From Sabellastarte sp. h YS-2021 (taxonomy: Eukaryota; Annelida; Polychaeta; Sabellida; Sabellidae): a stretch of DNA of 64,000 nt. Positions 21,251-34,600 of the stretch are shown piece after piece (the first letter of the stretch is position 1; every line of letters begins with the position of its first letter). Position numbers and translations under genes: made by a program. The notes below the pieces were generated by a model. It searched no databases, had not been told where the DNA came from, and worked only from the letters and a program-made list of their open reading frames with translations. The DNA lies in contig OZ024935.1 of NCBI GenBank assembly GCA_964017235.1, positions 86,395,052 to 86,459,051 of the forward strand. The letters run 5' to 3'.

Positions 21251-22380
21251 CTACGTTAAATCTATTCTGGGGTAATTACAAGGGCCATTTTAGTTTGGTA
21301 ACGACACCTTATGTCGCCCACATAGAATTTGTTTGAAATTAGTCAACAACTGCTTTTCATATTCGTTTTGACAGGTGGAAATTGGTAGCTAGACATCTTA
21401 ATTCTGTTCTATGGTGTTGCTGAAAGACCCCAGTATAGATAAAGAAATATTATACGGAAATAACAGTTCACCGATTTCAGACACTTGTATGCTGGATTGC
21501 TGAGGGTGTCATTTTTTGTTTACTTTGGGCCTCTAACAACATCAGCATCAATATGGTTTAAAATGAGTCAATCATAGCTTTGGTTATTTACTGAGAGTTT
21601 CACACTGTAATGGTCATTTGGTTCACTGGTAATCTGGTGCTAGGTAAACTACCTATAAAGATGGCCTGGGTCCCTTAGTATGTTACATCTGGTTGCCTTT
21701 GGCCTTTAACAGGTCCAGTTTTCAACTTGCCTAAAAAGTTTATAGAAACGGTTCAGTTTTCCAAATAGAAAAAATTAAAAATTGTGGCCTTCTGGTTGTA
21801 CTTTGCTGACCTAACTATATGTCGAAGATGTACATGTGTAATTACATACATTATGTAATGTTGTTAGCATATTCTAATGATTCTGTAAATGTGTTACAGT
21901 TGTGAATGCAGGGGAGAAGCTAGAATTTTTGAATTGGTATGCCCTGATTTTTCAGATGCAAAATTTGTCAGATAATGTGGCATTGTATGTCTAATAATTC
22001 TACTAATGGGGAGGTGACATCTTGAGTGCCACCTTATTCAGTGGCGAACTTTTAGGGTTATGCTAGTTCAAAATCTCATTGGTTACCTTTCCCTAGTTCC
22101 AATTAAGATTCCCGCGTTTTCATCTTAAACCTCACTTTAAATTTGTAAATTGAAGGGACAAGACGCCATTTTAAGCATAAAATAGAACTTTATTTTAACA
22201 GAACTTTATTTTACATTGTGTTTTTATTTTACTTTATCTTACTTTCTGTGCTTTATTATGATTATGATGCTATGGATTGTACTTGCCCTACATGGATTGT
22301 GATATGAACTGTGTACTGCCTTTATTGACGTTTTGACAAGCTTTACTGCCAGTGCACTACGTTGAGTCATCAAGACAGCC
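21251..22380. other. Non-coding stretch, nothing recognised
   Basis: Contains a short local repeat of agaactttattttaca near 22190-22215. No gene. Confidence 0.4.
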
Positions 22381-22393
22381 TTATGCTTGTTGG

Positions 22394-22632
22394 AGGGGCC
22401 ACGGTGGCAGAGTGGTAACACTCTCGCCTCCCACCTCTGCGGCCGGGGATCGATCCCCGTCATGGCCGTAAGTGGGAAAGCTGGTAGTTGCTTGCCGTTG
22501 GTCGGCAGTTTACAGTACACAACCCTAGCGAACTCTATGTACTGGTTTCCTCTGCCCTTCCAACTACCCGTCGTGATATGACCTGTACAGTGTTGAAAGC
22601 GACGTAAAACCCCAAATAAATAAATAAATAAA
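22394..22632 (+). mobile_element. tRNA-derived SINE, family 2, complete, 13-bp target-site duplication
   Basis: The tRNA-like head has box A (gtggcagagtgg) and box B (ggatcgatcccc). The body runs through cagtttacagtacacaaccc and tgatatgacctgtacagtg, then aaagcgacgtaaaacccc and an (aaat)n tail. The duplication ttatgcttgttgg lies at 22381-22393 and 22633-22645, so the ends are secure. It shares only the final gacgtaaaacccc with family 1, which may reflect the same LINE partner. Confidence 0.93.
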
Positions 22633-22819
22633 TTATGCTTGTTGGCCACACTCTGAAGGGACGGTCTACCCTAATTTCTTTGTGCTAATAGCCAGTTTAT
22701 GGTCGAGTTTTGTGGCATACAAACATCAGGCTGCCTATTCCGAGTTTCAGCATAGTGGTTTATTTGTATTTTCAGTATTAACATTGACTAAAGTTGATCA
22801 TAAGTGATCTAATATCATA

Positions 22820-23147
22820 ATGGTGAAATCGTACAACTGTGTCAAATGTGGCGGACATCACCCTAGGCCAATAAATAGAAACTGTAAACAAATACAAACA
22901 GAGGAACCAGAACAAGATGTGGACACTAATGTAATGATTCTAAAAGAACTACAGGCATTAAATTCCAGAATGACAGAAATGGAATCAAAGGTGCAGTCCC
23001 TGGATGTGATGAAATCCCCATCAGCCAGTTGCACAAGCAGGAGGTCCCATAATAATACAGAGACAGAATTGGTACTACCATCAAAGGATAGCCTGAGGTC
23101 GTCCAGAGAGATCCAGGACCAAGTGGATGCCAGGATCAAGGAGCTAG
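22820..23147 (+). pseudogene. Gag-like retroelement ORF fragment with zinc-knuckle-like motif, 3' truncated
   Basis: A frame starting at ATG 22820 encodes MVKSYNCVKCGGHHPRPINR followed by NC, a C-x2-C-x4-H-x7-C arrangement like a CCHC knuckle. A charged segment with helix-forming spacing follows (ILKELQALNSRMTEMESKVQ, residues about 40-60), then a Ser-rich linker and REIQDQVDARIKEL. Small proteins of this kind open the gag-like gene of some DIRS/Ty3-type retroelements in invertebrates; this is inference from pattern only. After about 109 codons the frame runs into a 5'-truncated SINE at 23148 and stops a few codons later. No protease, polymerase or recombinase follows, so the element is a fragment. 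Confidence 0.45.
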
Positions 23148-23281
23148 TGGTTAGCAAGTTTGGCATCTAATCATAGGCTGTCACCTCTGTGGGTTCGAGT
23201 CCCACAAGTGGCAATTCTGAGGACCTGTCCCAATATCACCCTGGCTGTTGAACGGGAACGTAAAACCCCAACTTTGACTTT
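23148..23281 (+). mobile_element. 5'-truncated family-1 SINE at the satellite boundary
   Basis: The SINE begins inside box A (ctagtggttagcaag), keeps box B and the tail aaccccaactttgactttgg, and runs directly into satellite sequence (ccttgaaggtac). The first bases of the head are missing and the gag-like frame joins directly, so the left breakpoint is a deletion or recombination point. No target duplication is visible. Confidence 0.85.
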
Positions 23282-23359
23282 GGCCTTGAAGGTACATATT
23301 AGATATAAATAAAGACACAGAGCATCCCTTCAAAATAGGTCAATTTGGAACAACCAAAG

Positions 23360-24024
23360 AAATCCAACTATTGATTCAGTTTACGCAATTTTGAACCTGG
23401 GGCTGTTAGCAGGAAAATATGGACCAAAATGACCTCTTAAGAGCCCCACAAGAAATGTAGCATATAGGCATTGAACTTTTATAATCAGTGAAATATTGTG
23501 AGCAATATTTATGTGGCCAGCTTTTAATCAACACAATATACCAAAATTAAGATACTTAGCTCTCAATCTAACTATGTCAAACTGTTTCAATTATTGAACA
23601 TGTGTGATTGAGTAAGGCAAAAGAGTTTAAAATTTTGGTGCCTAAACACATTGGTGTCACAAAGTAAGCAAATCCAATCATAGACTCATTTTATACAATT
23701 TTTATCCTGGAGTTGTGACAGAGAAACATTATACCAAACTTAACCTTCTAAGCACAGCACAATATATCCTACTTACCTTTCAATTATTATTAAGTATAGT
23801 GAACAATATCTATACTGAGGTCCCGCAATTGACAAAATAAAAGTAACTTCTTAAGAATCCCAGCCAAAACATTGAACCTTCTAACGCTATTTTAAAAGTG
23901 ATTATTGTTAGATTAAAAGTGAATCTTAAACAGTTACTATAGTGGAGTCCTTGAAGGTACATATTAGATCTAAATAAAGACACAGAGCATCCCTTCAAAA
24001 TAGGTCAACTTGGAACAACCAAAG
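23360..24024. repeat. Representative satellite monomer showing two related subunits (310 + 355 bp)
   Basis: Within a monomer, aaatccaa at 23360 is followed 18 bases later by caatttt and then cctgg. The same word order with the same spacing recurs from 23670 (aaatccaatcatag.., caattttt, cctgg). Later blocks also pair: gagcaatatttatgtgga with gaacaatatctatactga, and caacacaata with gacaaaata. The monomer is thus an ancient dimer whose halves have diverged and differ by about 45 bp in length. Confidence 0.8.
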
Positions 24025-24474
24025 AAATCCAACTATTGATTCACTTTAAGCAATTTTGAACCTGGGGCTGTTACCAGCAAAATATGGACCAAAATGACCT
24101 CTTAAGAGCCGCACAAGAAATGTAACATATAGGCATTGAACTTTTATAATCAGTAAAATATTGTGAGCAATATTTATGTGAACAGCTTTTAATCAACACA
24201 ATATACCAAAATTAAGATGCTTAGCTCTCAATCTAACTATGTCAAACTGTTTCAATTATTGAACATGTGTGATTGAGTAAGGCAAAAGAGTTTAAAATTT
24301 TGGTGCATAAACACATTGGTGTCACAAAGTAAGCAAATCCAATCATAGACTCATTTTATACAATTTTTATCCTGGAGTTGTGACAGAGAAACATTATACC
24401 AACTTAACCTTCTAAGCACTGCACAATATATCCTACTTGCCTTTTAATTATTAATAAAGTATAGTGGACAATAT

Positions 24475-27400
24475 CTATACTGAGGTCCCGCAATTGACAA
24501 AATAAAAGTAAATTCTTAAGCACCCCAGCCAAAATATTGAAGCTTCTAAAGTTATTTTAAAAGTGATTATTGTCAGATTAAAAGTGAATCTTGAACAGTT
24601 ACTATAGCGGAGTCCTTGAAGGTACATACTAGATCTAAGTAAAGACACAGAGCATCCCTTCAAAATAGGTCAACTTGAAACAACCAAAGAAATCCAACTA
24701 TTGATTCAGTTTATGCAATTTTGAACCTGGGGCCGTTAGCAGCAAAATATGGACCAAAATGACCTCTTAAGAGCCCCACAAGAAATGTAGCATATAGGCA
24801 TTGAACTTTTATAATCAGTGAAATATTGTGAGCAATATTTATGTGGACAGCTTTTAATCAACACAATATACCAAAATTAAGATGCTTAGCTCTCAATCTA
24901 ACTATGTCAAACTGTTTCAATTATTGAACATGTGAGATTGAGTAACGCAAAAGAGTTTAAAATTTTGGTGCATAAACATATTGGTGTCACAAAGTAAGCA
25001 AATCCAATCATAGACTCATTTTATACAATTTTTATCCTGGAGTTGTGACAGAGAAACATTATACCAACTTAACCTCCTAAGCACTGCGCAATATATCCTA
25101 CTTGCCTTTTAATTATTAGTAAAGTATAGTGGACAATATCTATACTGAGGTCCCGCAATTGACAAAATAAAAGTAAATTCTTAAGCACCCCAGCCAAAAC
25201 ATTGAAGCTTCTAAAGTTATTTTAAAAGTGATTATTGTTAGATTAAAAGTGAATCTTAAACAGTTACTATAGTGGAGTCCTTGAAGGTACATATTAGATA
25301 TAAATAAAGACACAGAGCATCCCTTCAAAATAGGTCAACTTGAAACAATCAAAGAAATCCAACTATTGATTCAGTTTACGCAATTTTGAAACTGGGGCTG
25401 TTAGCAGCAAAATATGGACCAAAATGACCTCTTAAGAGCCCCACAAGAAATGTAGCATATAGGCATTGAACTTTTATAATCAGTGAAATATTGTGAGCAA
25501 TATTTATGTGGACAGCTTTTAATCAACACAATATAGCAAAATTAAGATGCTTAGCTCTCAAACTAACTATGTCAAACTGTTTGACTTATTGAACATGTGT
25601 GATTGAGTAAGGCAAAAGAGTTTAAAATTTGGTGCATAAACACATTGGTGTCACAAAATAAGCAAATCCAATCATAGACTCATTTTACACAATTTTTATC
25701 CTGGAGTTGTGACAGAGAAACATTATACCAAACTTAACCTTCTAAACACTGCACTATATATCCTACTTGCGTTTCAATTATTATTAAGTATAGTGAACAA
25801 TATCTATACTGAGGTCCCGCAATTGACAAAATAAAAGTAACTTCTTAAGCACCTCAGCCAAAACATTGAAGCTTCTAAAGTTATTTTAAAAGTGATTCTT
25901 GTCAGATTAAAAGTGAATCTTGAACAGTTACTATAGTGGAGTCCTTGAAGGTACATACTAGATCTAAATAAAGACACAGAGCATCCCTTCAAAATAGGTC
26001 AACTTGGAACAACCAAAGAAATCCGACTATTGACTCAGTTTAAGCAATTTTGAACCTGGGGCTGTTAGCAGGAAAATATGGACCAAAATGACCTCTTAAG
26101 AGCCCCACAAGAAATGTAACATATAGGCATTGAACTTTTATAATCAGTGAAATATTCTGAGCAATATTTATGTGGACAGCTTTTAATCAACACAATATAC
26201 CAAAATTAAGATGCTTAGCTCTCAATCTAACTATGTCAAACTGTTTCAATTATTGAACATGTGTGATTGAGTAAGGCAAAAGAGTTTAAAATTTTGGTGC
26301 ATAAACACATTGGTGTCACAAAGTAAGCAAATCCAATCATAGACTCATTTTATACAATTTTTATCCTGGAGTTGTGACAGAGAAACATTATACCAACTTA
26401 ACCTTCTAAGCACTGCGCAATATATCCTACTTGCCTTTTAATTATTAGTAAAGTATAGTGGACAATATCTATACTGAGGTCCCGCAATTCACAAAATAAA
26501 AGTAAATTCTTAAGCACCCCAGCCAAAATATTGAAGCTTCTAAAGTTATTTTAAAAGTGATTATTGTCAGATTAAAAGTGAATCTTGAACAGTTACTATA
26601 GCGGAGTCCTTGAAGGTACATACTAGATCTAAGTAAAGACACAGAGCATCCCTTCAAAATAGGTCAACTTGAAACAACCAAAGAAATCCAACTATTGATT
26701 CAGTTTATGCAATTTTGAACCTGTGGCCGTTAGCAGCAAAATATGGACCAAAATGACCTCTTAAGAGCCCCACAAGAAATGTAGCATATAGGCATTGAAC
26801 TTTTATAATCAGTGAAATATTGTGAGCAATATTTATGTGGACAGCTTTTAATCAACACAATATACCAAAATTAAGATGCTTAGCTCTCAATCTAACTATG
26901 TCAAACTGTTTCAATTATTGAACATGTGAGATTGAGTAACGCAAAAGAGTTTAAAATTTTGGTGCATAAACATATTGGTGTCACAAAGTAAGCAAATCCA
27001 ATCATAGACTCATTTTATACAATTTTTATCCTGGAGTTGTGACAGAGAAACATTATACCAACTTAACCTCCTAAGCACTGCGCAATATATCCTACTTGCC
27101 TTTTAATTATTAGTAAAGTATAGTGGACAATATCTATACTGAGGTCCCGCAATTGACAAAATAAAAGTAAATTCTTAAGCACCCCAGCCAAAACATTGAA
27201 GCTTCTAAAGTTATTTTAAAAGTGATTATTGTTAGATTAAAAGTGAATCTTAAACAGTTACTATAGTGGAGTCCTTGAAGGTACATATTAGATCTAAATA
27301 AAGACACAGAGCATCCCTTCAAAATAGGTCAACTTGAAACAATCAAAGAAATCCAACTATTGATTCAGTTTACGCAATTTTGAAACTGGGGCTGTTAGCA

Positions 27401-28462
27401 GCAAAATATGGACCAAAATGACCTCTTAAGAGCCCCACAAGAAATGTAGCATATAGGCATTGAACTTTTATAATCAGTGAAATATTGTGAGCAATATTTA
27501 TGTGGACAGCTTTTAATCAACACAATATAGCAAAATTAAGATGCTTAGCTCTCAAACTAACTATGTCAAACTGTTTGACTTATTGAACATGTGTGATTGA
27601 GTAAGGCAAAAGAGTTTAAAATTTGGTGCATAAACACATTGGTGTCACAAAATAAGCAAATCCAATCATAGACTCATTTTACACAATTTTTATCCTGGAG
27701 TTGTGACAGAGAAACATTATACCAAACTTAACCTTCTAAACACTGCACTATATATCCTACTTGCGTTTCAATTATTATTAAGTATAGTGAACAATATCTA
27801 TACTGAGGTCCCGCAATTGACAAAATAAAAGTAACTTCTTAAGCACCTCAGCCAAAACATTGAAGCTTCTAAAGTTATTTTAAAAGTGATTCTTGTCAGA
27901 TTAAAAGTGAATCTTGAACAGTTACTATAGTGGAGTCCTTGAAGGTACATACTAGATCTAAATAAAGACACAGAGCATTCCTTCAAAATAGGTCAACTTG
28001 GAACAACCAAAGAAATCCGACTATTGACTCAGTTTAAGCAATTTTGAACCTGGGGCTGTTAGCAGGAAAATATGGACCAAAATGACCTCTTAAGAGCCCC
28101 ACAAGAAATGTAACATATAGGCATTGAACTTTTATAATCAGTGAAATATTCTGAGCAATATTTATGTGGACAGCTTTTAATCAACACAATATACCAAAAT
28201 TAAGATGCTTAGCTCTCAATCTAACTATGTCAAACTGTTTCAATTATTGAACATGTGTGATTGAGTAAGGCAAAAGAGTTTAAAATTTTGGTGCATAAAC
28301 ACATTGGTGTCACAAAGTAAGCAAATCCAATCATAGACTCATTTTATACAATTTTTATCCTGGAGTTGTGACAGAGAAACATTATACCAACTTAACCTTC
28401 TAAGCACTGCGCAATATATCCTACTTGCCTTTTAATTATTAGTAAAGTATAGTGGACAATAT
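24475..28462. repeat. Three-monomer (BCD) sub-repeat, ~1,994 bp, two copies
   Basis: Monomers marked ctaagtaaag, then atataaataaag, then ctaaataaag (with gattcttgtcagatt) occur in this order from 24475 and again from 26469. The second copy differs at a few bases (for example attcacaaaata near 26488, and ctaaataaag in place of atataaataaag near 27293). The same pair of triplets recurs from 34444 and 48399. Confidence 0.8.
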
Positions 28463-31400
28463 CTATACTGAGGTCCCGCAATTGACAAAATAAAAGTAAA
28501 TTCTTAAGCACCCCAGCCAAAATATTGAAGCTTCTAAAGTTATTTTAAAAGTGATTATTGTCAGATTAAAAGTGAATCTTGAACAGTTACTATAGTGGAG
28601 TCCTTGAAGGTACATACTAGATCTCCATAAAAACACAGAGCATCAATTCCAAATAGGTTAACTTGAAACAATCAAAGAAATCCAACTATTAATTCAGTTT
28701 ACACAATTTTGAACCTGGGGTTGTTAGCAGCAAAATATGGACCAAAATGACCTCTTAAGAGCCCCACAAGAAATGTAACATATAGGCATTGAACTTTTAT
28801 AATCAGTGAAATATTGTGAGCAATATTTATGTGGATAGCTTTTAATCAACACAATATACCAAAATTAAGATGCTTAGCTCTCAATCTAACTATGTCAAAC
28901 TGTTTGACTTATTGAACATGTGTGATTGAGTAAGGCAAAAGAGTTTAAAATTTGGTGCATAAACACATTGGTGTCACAAAATAAGCAAATCCAATCATAG
29001 ACTCATTTTACACAATTTTTATCCTGGAGTTGTGACAGAGAAACATTATACCAAACTTAACCTTCTAAGCACTGCACAATATATCCTACTTGCCTTTCAA
29101 TTATTATTAAGTATAGTGAACAATATCTATACTGAGGTCCCGCAATTGACAAAATAAAAGTAACTTCTTAAGCACCTCAGCCAAAACATTGAAGCTTCTA
29201 AAGTTATTTTAAAAGTGATTCTTGTCAGATTAAAAGTGAATCTTGAACAGTTACTATAGTGGAGTCCTTGAAGGTACATACTAGATCTAAATAAAGACAC
29301 AGAGCATCCCTTCAAAATAGGTCAACTTGGAACAACCAAAGAAATCCGACTATTGACTCAGTTTAAACAATTTTGAACCTGGGGCTGTTAGCAGGAAAAT
29401 ATGGACCAAAATGACCTCTTAAGAGCCCCACAAGAAATGTAACATATAGGCATTGAACTTTTATAATCAGTGAAATATTGTGAGCAATGTTTATGTGGAC
29501 AGCTTTTAATCAACACAATATACCAAAATTAAGATGCTTAGCTCTCAATCTAACTATGTCAAACTGTTTGACTTATTGAACATGTGTGATTGAGTAAGGC
29601 AAAAGAGTTTAAAATTTTGGTGCCTAAACACATTGGTGTCACAAAGTAAGCAAATCCAATCATAGACTCATTTTACACAATTTTTATCCTGGAGTTGTGA
29701 CAGATAAACATTATACCAAACTTAACCTTTTAAGCACTGCACAATATATCCAACTTGCCTTTCAATTATTATTAAGTATAGTGAACAATATCTATACTGA
29801 GGTCCCGCAATTGACAAAATAAAAGTAACTTCTTAAGAATCCCAGCCAAAACATTGAACCTTCTAACGCTATTTTAAAAGTGATTATTGTTAGATTAAAA
29901 TTGAATCTTGAACATTTGCTATAGTGGAGTCCTTGAAGGTACATACTAGATCTTAATAAAGACACAGAGCATCAATTCAAAATAGGTCAACTTGGAACAA
30001 CCAAAGAAATCCGACTATTAATTTAGTTTAAGCAATTTTGAACCTGGGGCTGTTAGCAGGAAAATATGGACCAAAATCACCTCTTAAGAGCCCCACAAGA
30101 AATGTAACATATAGGCATTGAACTTTTATAATCAGTAAAATATTGTGAGCAATATTTATGTGGACAGCTTTTAATCAACACAATGTACAAAAATTAAGAT
30201 GCTTAGCTCTCAATCTAACTATGTCAAACTGTTTCAATTATTGAACATGTGTGATTGAGTAAGGCAAAAGAGTTTAAAATTTTGGTGCATAAACACATTG
30301 GTGTCACAAAGTAAGCAAATCCAATCATAGACTCATTTTATGCAATTTTTATCCTGGAGTTGTGACAGAGAAACATTATACCAACTTAACCTTCTAAGCA
30401 CTGCGCAATATATCCTACTTGCCTTTTAACTATTAGTAAAGTATAGTGGACAATATCTATACTGAGGTCCCGCAATTGACAAAATAAAAGTAAATTCTTA
30501 AGCACCCCAGCCAAAATATTGAAGCTTCTAAAGTTATTTTAAAAGTGATTATTGTCAGATTAAAAGTGAATCTTGAACAGTTACTATAGTGGAGTCCTTG
30601 AAGGTACATACTAGATCTCCATAAAGACACAGAGCATCAATTCCAAATAGGTTAACTTGAAACAATCAAAGAAATCCAACTATTGATTCAGTTTACGCAA
30701 TTTTGAACCTGGGGCTGTTAGCAGCAAAATATGGACCAAAATGACCTCTTAAGAGCCCCACAAGAAATGTAACATATAGGCATTGAACTTTTATAATCAG
30801 TGAAATATTCTGAGCAATATTTATGTGGACAGCTTTTAATCAACACAATATACCAAAATTAAGATGCTTAGCTCTCAATCTAACTATGTCAAACTGTTTG
30901 ACTTATTGAACATGTGTGATTGAGTAAGGCAAAAGAGTTTAAAATTTGGTGCATAAACACATTGGTGTCACAAAATAAGCAAATCCAATCATAGACTCAT
31001 TTTACACAATTTTTATCCTGGAGTTGTGACAGAGAAACATTATACCAACTTAACCTCCTAAGCACTGCGCAATATATCCTACTTGCCTTTTAATTATTAG
31101 TAAAGTATAGTGGACAATATCTATACTGAGGTCCCGCAATTGACAAAATAAAAGTAAATTCTTAAGCACCCCAGCCAAAACATTGAAGCTTCTAAAGTTA
31201 TTTTAAAAGTGATTATTGTTAGATTAAAAGTGAATCTTAAACAGTTACTATAGTGGAGTCCTTGAAGGTACATATTAGATATAAATAAAGACACAGAGCA
31301 TCCCTTCAAAATAGGTCAACTTGAAACAATCAAAGAAATCCAACTATTGATTCAATTCACGCAATTTTGAAACTGGGGCTGTTAGCAGCAAAATATGGAC

Positions 31401-31644
31401 CAAAATGACCTCTTAAGAGCCCCACAAGAAATGTAGCATATAGGCATTGAACTTTTATAATCAGTGAAATATTGTGAGCAATATTTATGTGGACAGCTTT
31501 TAATCAACACAATATAGCAAAATTAAGATGCTTAGCTCTCAAACTAACTATGTCAAACTGTTTGACTTATTGAACATGTGTGATTGAGTAAGGCAAAAGA
31601 GTTTAAAATTTGGTGCATAAACACATTGGTGTCACAAAATAAGC

Positions 31645-34600
31645 AAATCCAATCATAGACTCATTTTACACAATTTTTATCCTGGAGTTGTGACAGAGAA
31701 ACACTATACCAAACTTAACCTTCTAAACACTGCACTATATATCCTACTTGCCTTTCAATTATTATTAAGTATAGTGAACAATATCTATACTGAGGTCCCG
31801 CAATTGACAAAATAAAAGTAACTTCTTAAGCACCTCAGCCAAAACATTGAAGCTTCTAAAGTTATTTTAAAAGTGATTCTTGTCAGATTAAAAGTGAATC
31901 TTGAACAGTTACTATAGTGGAGTCCTTGAAGGTACATACTAGATCTAAATAAAGACACAGAGCATCCCTTCAAAATAGGTCAACTTGGAACAACCAAAGA
32001 AATCCGACTATTGACTCAGTTTAAGCAATTTTGAACCTGGGGCTGTTAGCAGGAAAATATGGACCAAAATGACCTCTTAAGAGCCCCACAAGAAATGTAA
32101 CATATAGGCATTGAACTTTTATAATCAGTGAAATATTCTGAGCAATATTTATGTGGACAGCTTTTAATCAACACAATATACCAAAATTAAGATGCTTAGC
32201 TCTCAATCTAACTATGTCAAACTGTTTCAATTATTGAACATGTGTGATTGAGTAAGGCAAAAGAGTTTAAAATTTTGGGGCATAAACACATTGGTGTCAC
32301 AAAGTAAGCAAATCCAATCATAGACTCATTTTATACAATTTTTATCCTGGAGTTGTGACAGAGAAACATTATACCAACTTAACCTTCTAAGCACTGCGCA
32401 ATATATCCTACTTGCCTTTTAATTATTAGTAAAGTATAGTGGACAATATCTATACTGAGGTCCCGCAATTGACAAAATAAAAGTAAATTCTTAAGCACCC
32501 CAGCCAAAATATTGAAGCTTCTAAAGTTATTTTAAAAGTGATTATTGTCAGATTAAAAGTGAATCTTGAACAGTTACTATAGTGGAGTCCTTGAAGGTAC
32601 ATACTAGATCTCCATAAAGACACAGAGCATCAATTCCAAATAGGTTAACTTGAAACAATCAAAGAAATCCAACTATTGATTCAGTTTACACAATTTTGAA
32701 CCTGGGGTTGTTAGCAGCAAAATATGGACCAAAATGACCTCTTAAGAGCCCCACAAGAAATGTAACATATAGGCATTGAACTTTTATAATCAGTGAAATA
32801 TTGTGAGCAATATTTATGTGGATAGCTTTTAATCAACACAATATACCAAAATTAAGATGCTTAGCTCTCAATCTAACTATGTCAAACTGTTTGACTTATT
32901 GAACATGTGTGATTGAGTAAGGCAAAAGAGTTTAAAATTTGGTGCATAAACACATTGGTGTCACAAAATAAGCAAATCCAATCATAGACTCATTTTACAC
33001 AATTTTTATCCTGGAGTTGTGACAGAGAAACATTATACCAAACTTAACCTTCTAAGCACTGCACAATATATCCTACTTGCCTTTCAATTATTATTAAGTA
33101 TAGTGAACAATATCTATACTGAGGTCCCGCAATTGACAAAATAAAAGTAACTTCTTAAGCACCTCAGCCAAAACATTGAAGCTTCTAAAGTTATTTTAAA
33201 AGTGATTCTTGTCAGATTAAAAGTGAATCTTGAACAGTTACTATAGTGGAGTCCTTGAAGGTACATACTAGATCTAAATAAAGACACAGAGCATCCCTTC
33301 AAAATAGGTCAACTTGGAACAACCAACGAAATCCGACTATTGACTCAGTTTAAGCAATTTTGAACCTGGGGCTGTTAGCAGGAAAATATGGACCAAAATG
33401 ACCTCTTAAGAGCCCCACAAGAAATGTAACATATAGGCATTGAACTTTTATAATCAGTAAAATATTGTGAGCAATATTTATGTGGACAGCTTTTAATCAA
33501 CACAATGTACAAAAATTAAGATGCTTAGCTCTCAATCTAACTATGTCAAACTGTTTCAATTATTGAACATGTGTGATTGAGTAAGGCAAAAGAGTTTAAA
33601 ATTTTGGTGCATAAACACATTGGTGTCACAAAGTAAGCAAATCCAATCATAGACTCATTTTATACAATTTTTATCCTGGAGTTGTGACAGAGAAACATTA
33701 TACCAAACTTAACCTTCTAAGCACAGCACAATATATCCTACTTACCTTTCAATTATTATTAAGTATAGTGAACAATATCTATACTGAGGTCCCGCAATTG
33801 ACAAAATAAAAGTAACTTCTTAAGAATCCCAGCCAAAACATTGAACCTTCTAACGCTATTTTAAAAGTGATTATTGTTAGATTAAAAGTGAATCTTAAAC
33901 AGTTACTATAGTGGAGTCCTTGAAGGTACATATTAGATCTAAATAAAGACACAGAGCATCCCTTCAAAATAGGTCAACTTGGAACAACCAAAGAAATCCA
34001 ACTATTGATTCACTTTAAGCAATTTTGAACCTGGGGCTGTTACCAGCAAAATATGGACCAAAATGACCTCTTAAGAGCCGCACAAGAAATGTAACATATA
34101 GGCATTGAACTTTTATAATCAGTAAAATATTGTGAGCAATATTTATGTGAACAGCTTTTAATCAACACAATATACCAAAATTAAGATGCTTAGCTCTCAA
34201 TCTAACTATGTCAAACTGTTTCAATTATTGAACATGTGTGATTGAGTAAGGCAAAAGAGTTTAAAATTTTGGTGCATAAACACATTGGTGTCACAAAGTA
34301 AGCAAATCCAATCATAGACTCATTTTATACAATTTTTATCCTGGAGTTGTGACAGAGAAACATTATACCAACTTAACCTTCTAAGCACTGCACAATATAT
34401 CCTACTTGCCTTTTAATTATTAATAAAGTATAGTGGACAATATCTATACTGAGGTCCCGCAATTGACAAAATAAAAGTAAATTCTTAAGCACCCCAGCCA
34501 AAATATTGAAGCTTCTAAAGTTATTTTAAAAGTGATTATTGTCAGATTAAAAGTGAATCTTGAACAGTTACTATAGCGGAGTCCTTGAAGGTACATACTA

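Noticed and set aside
22239..22649. Minus-strand 136-codon frame
   Set aside because: Most of it lies across the family-2 SINE and its (aaat)n tail; no protein homology is apparent.
2619..23281. True tRNA genes at the box A/box B sequences
   Set aside because: Heads are too long or degenerate, carry SINE bodies and tails, and two families have target-site duplications; they are retroposons.
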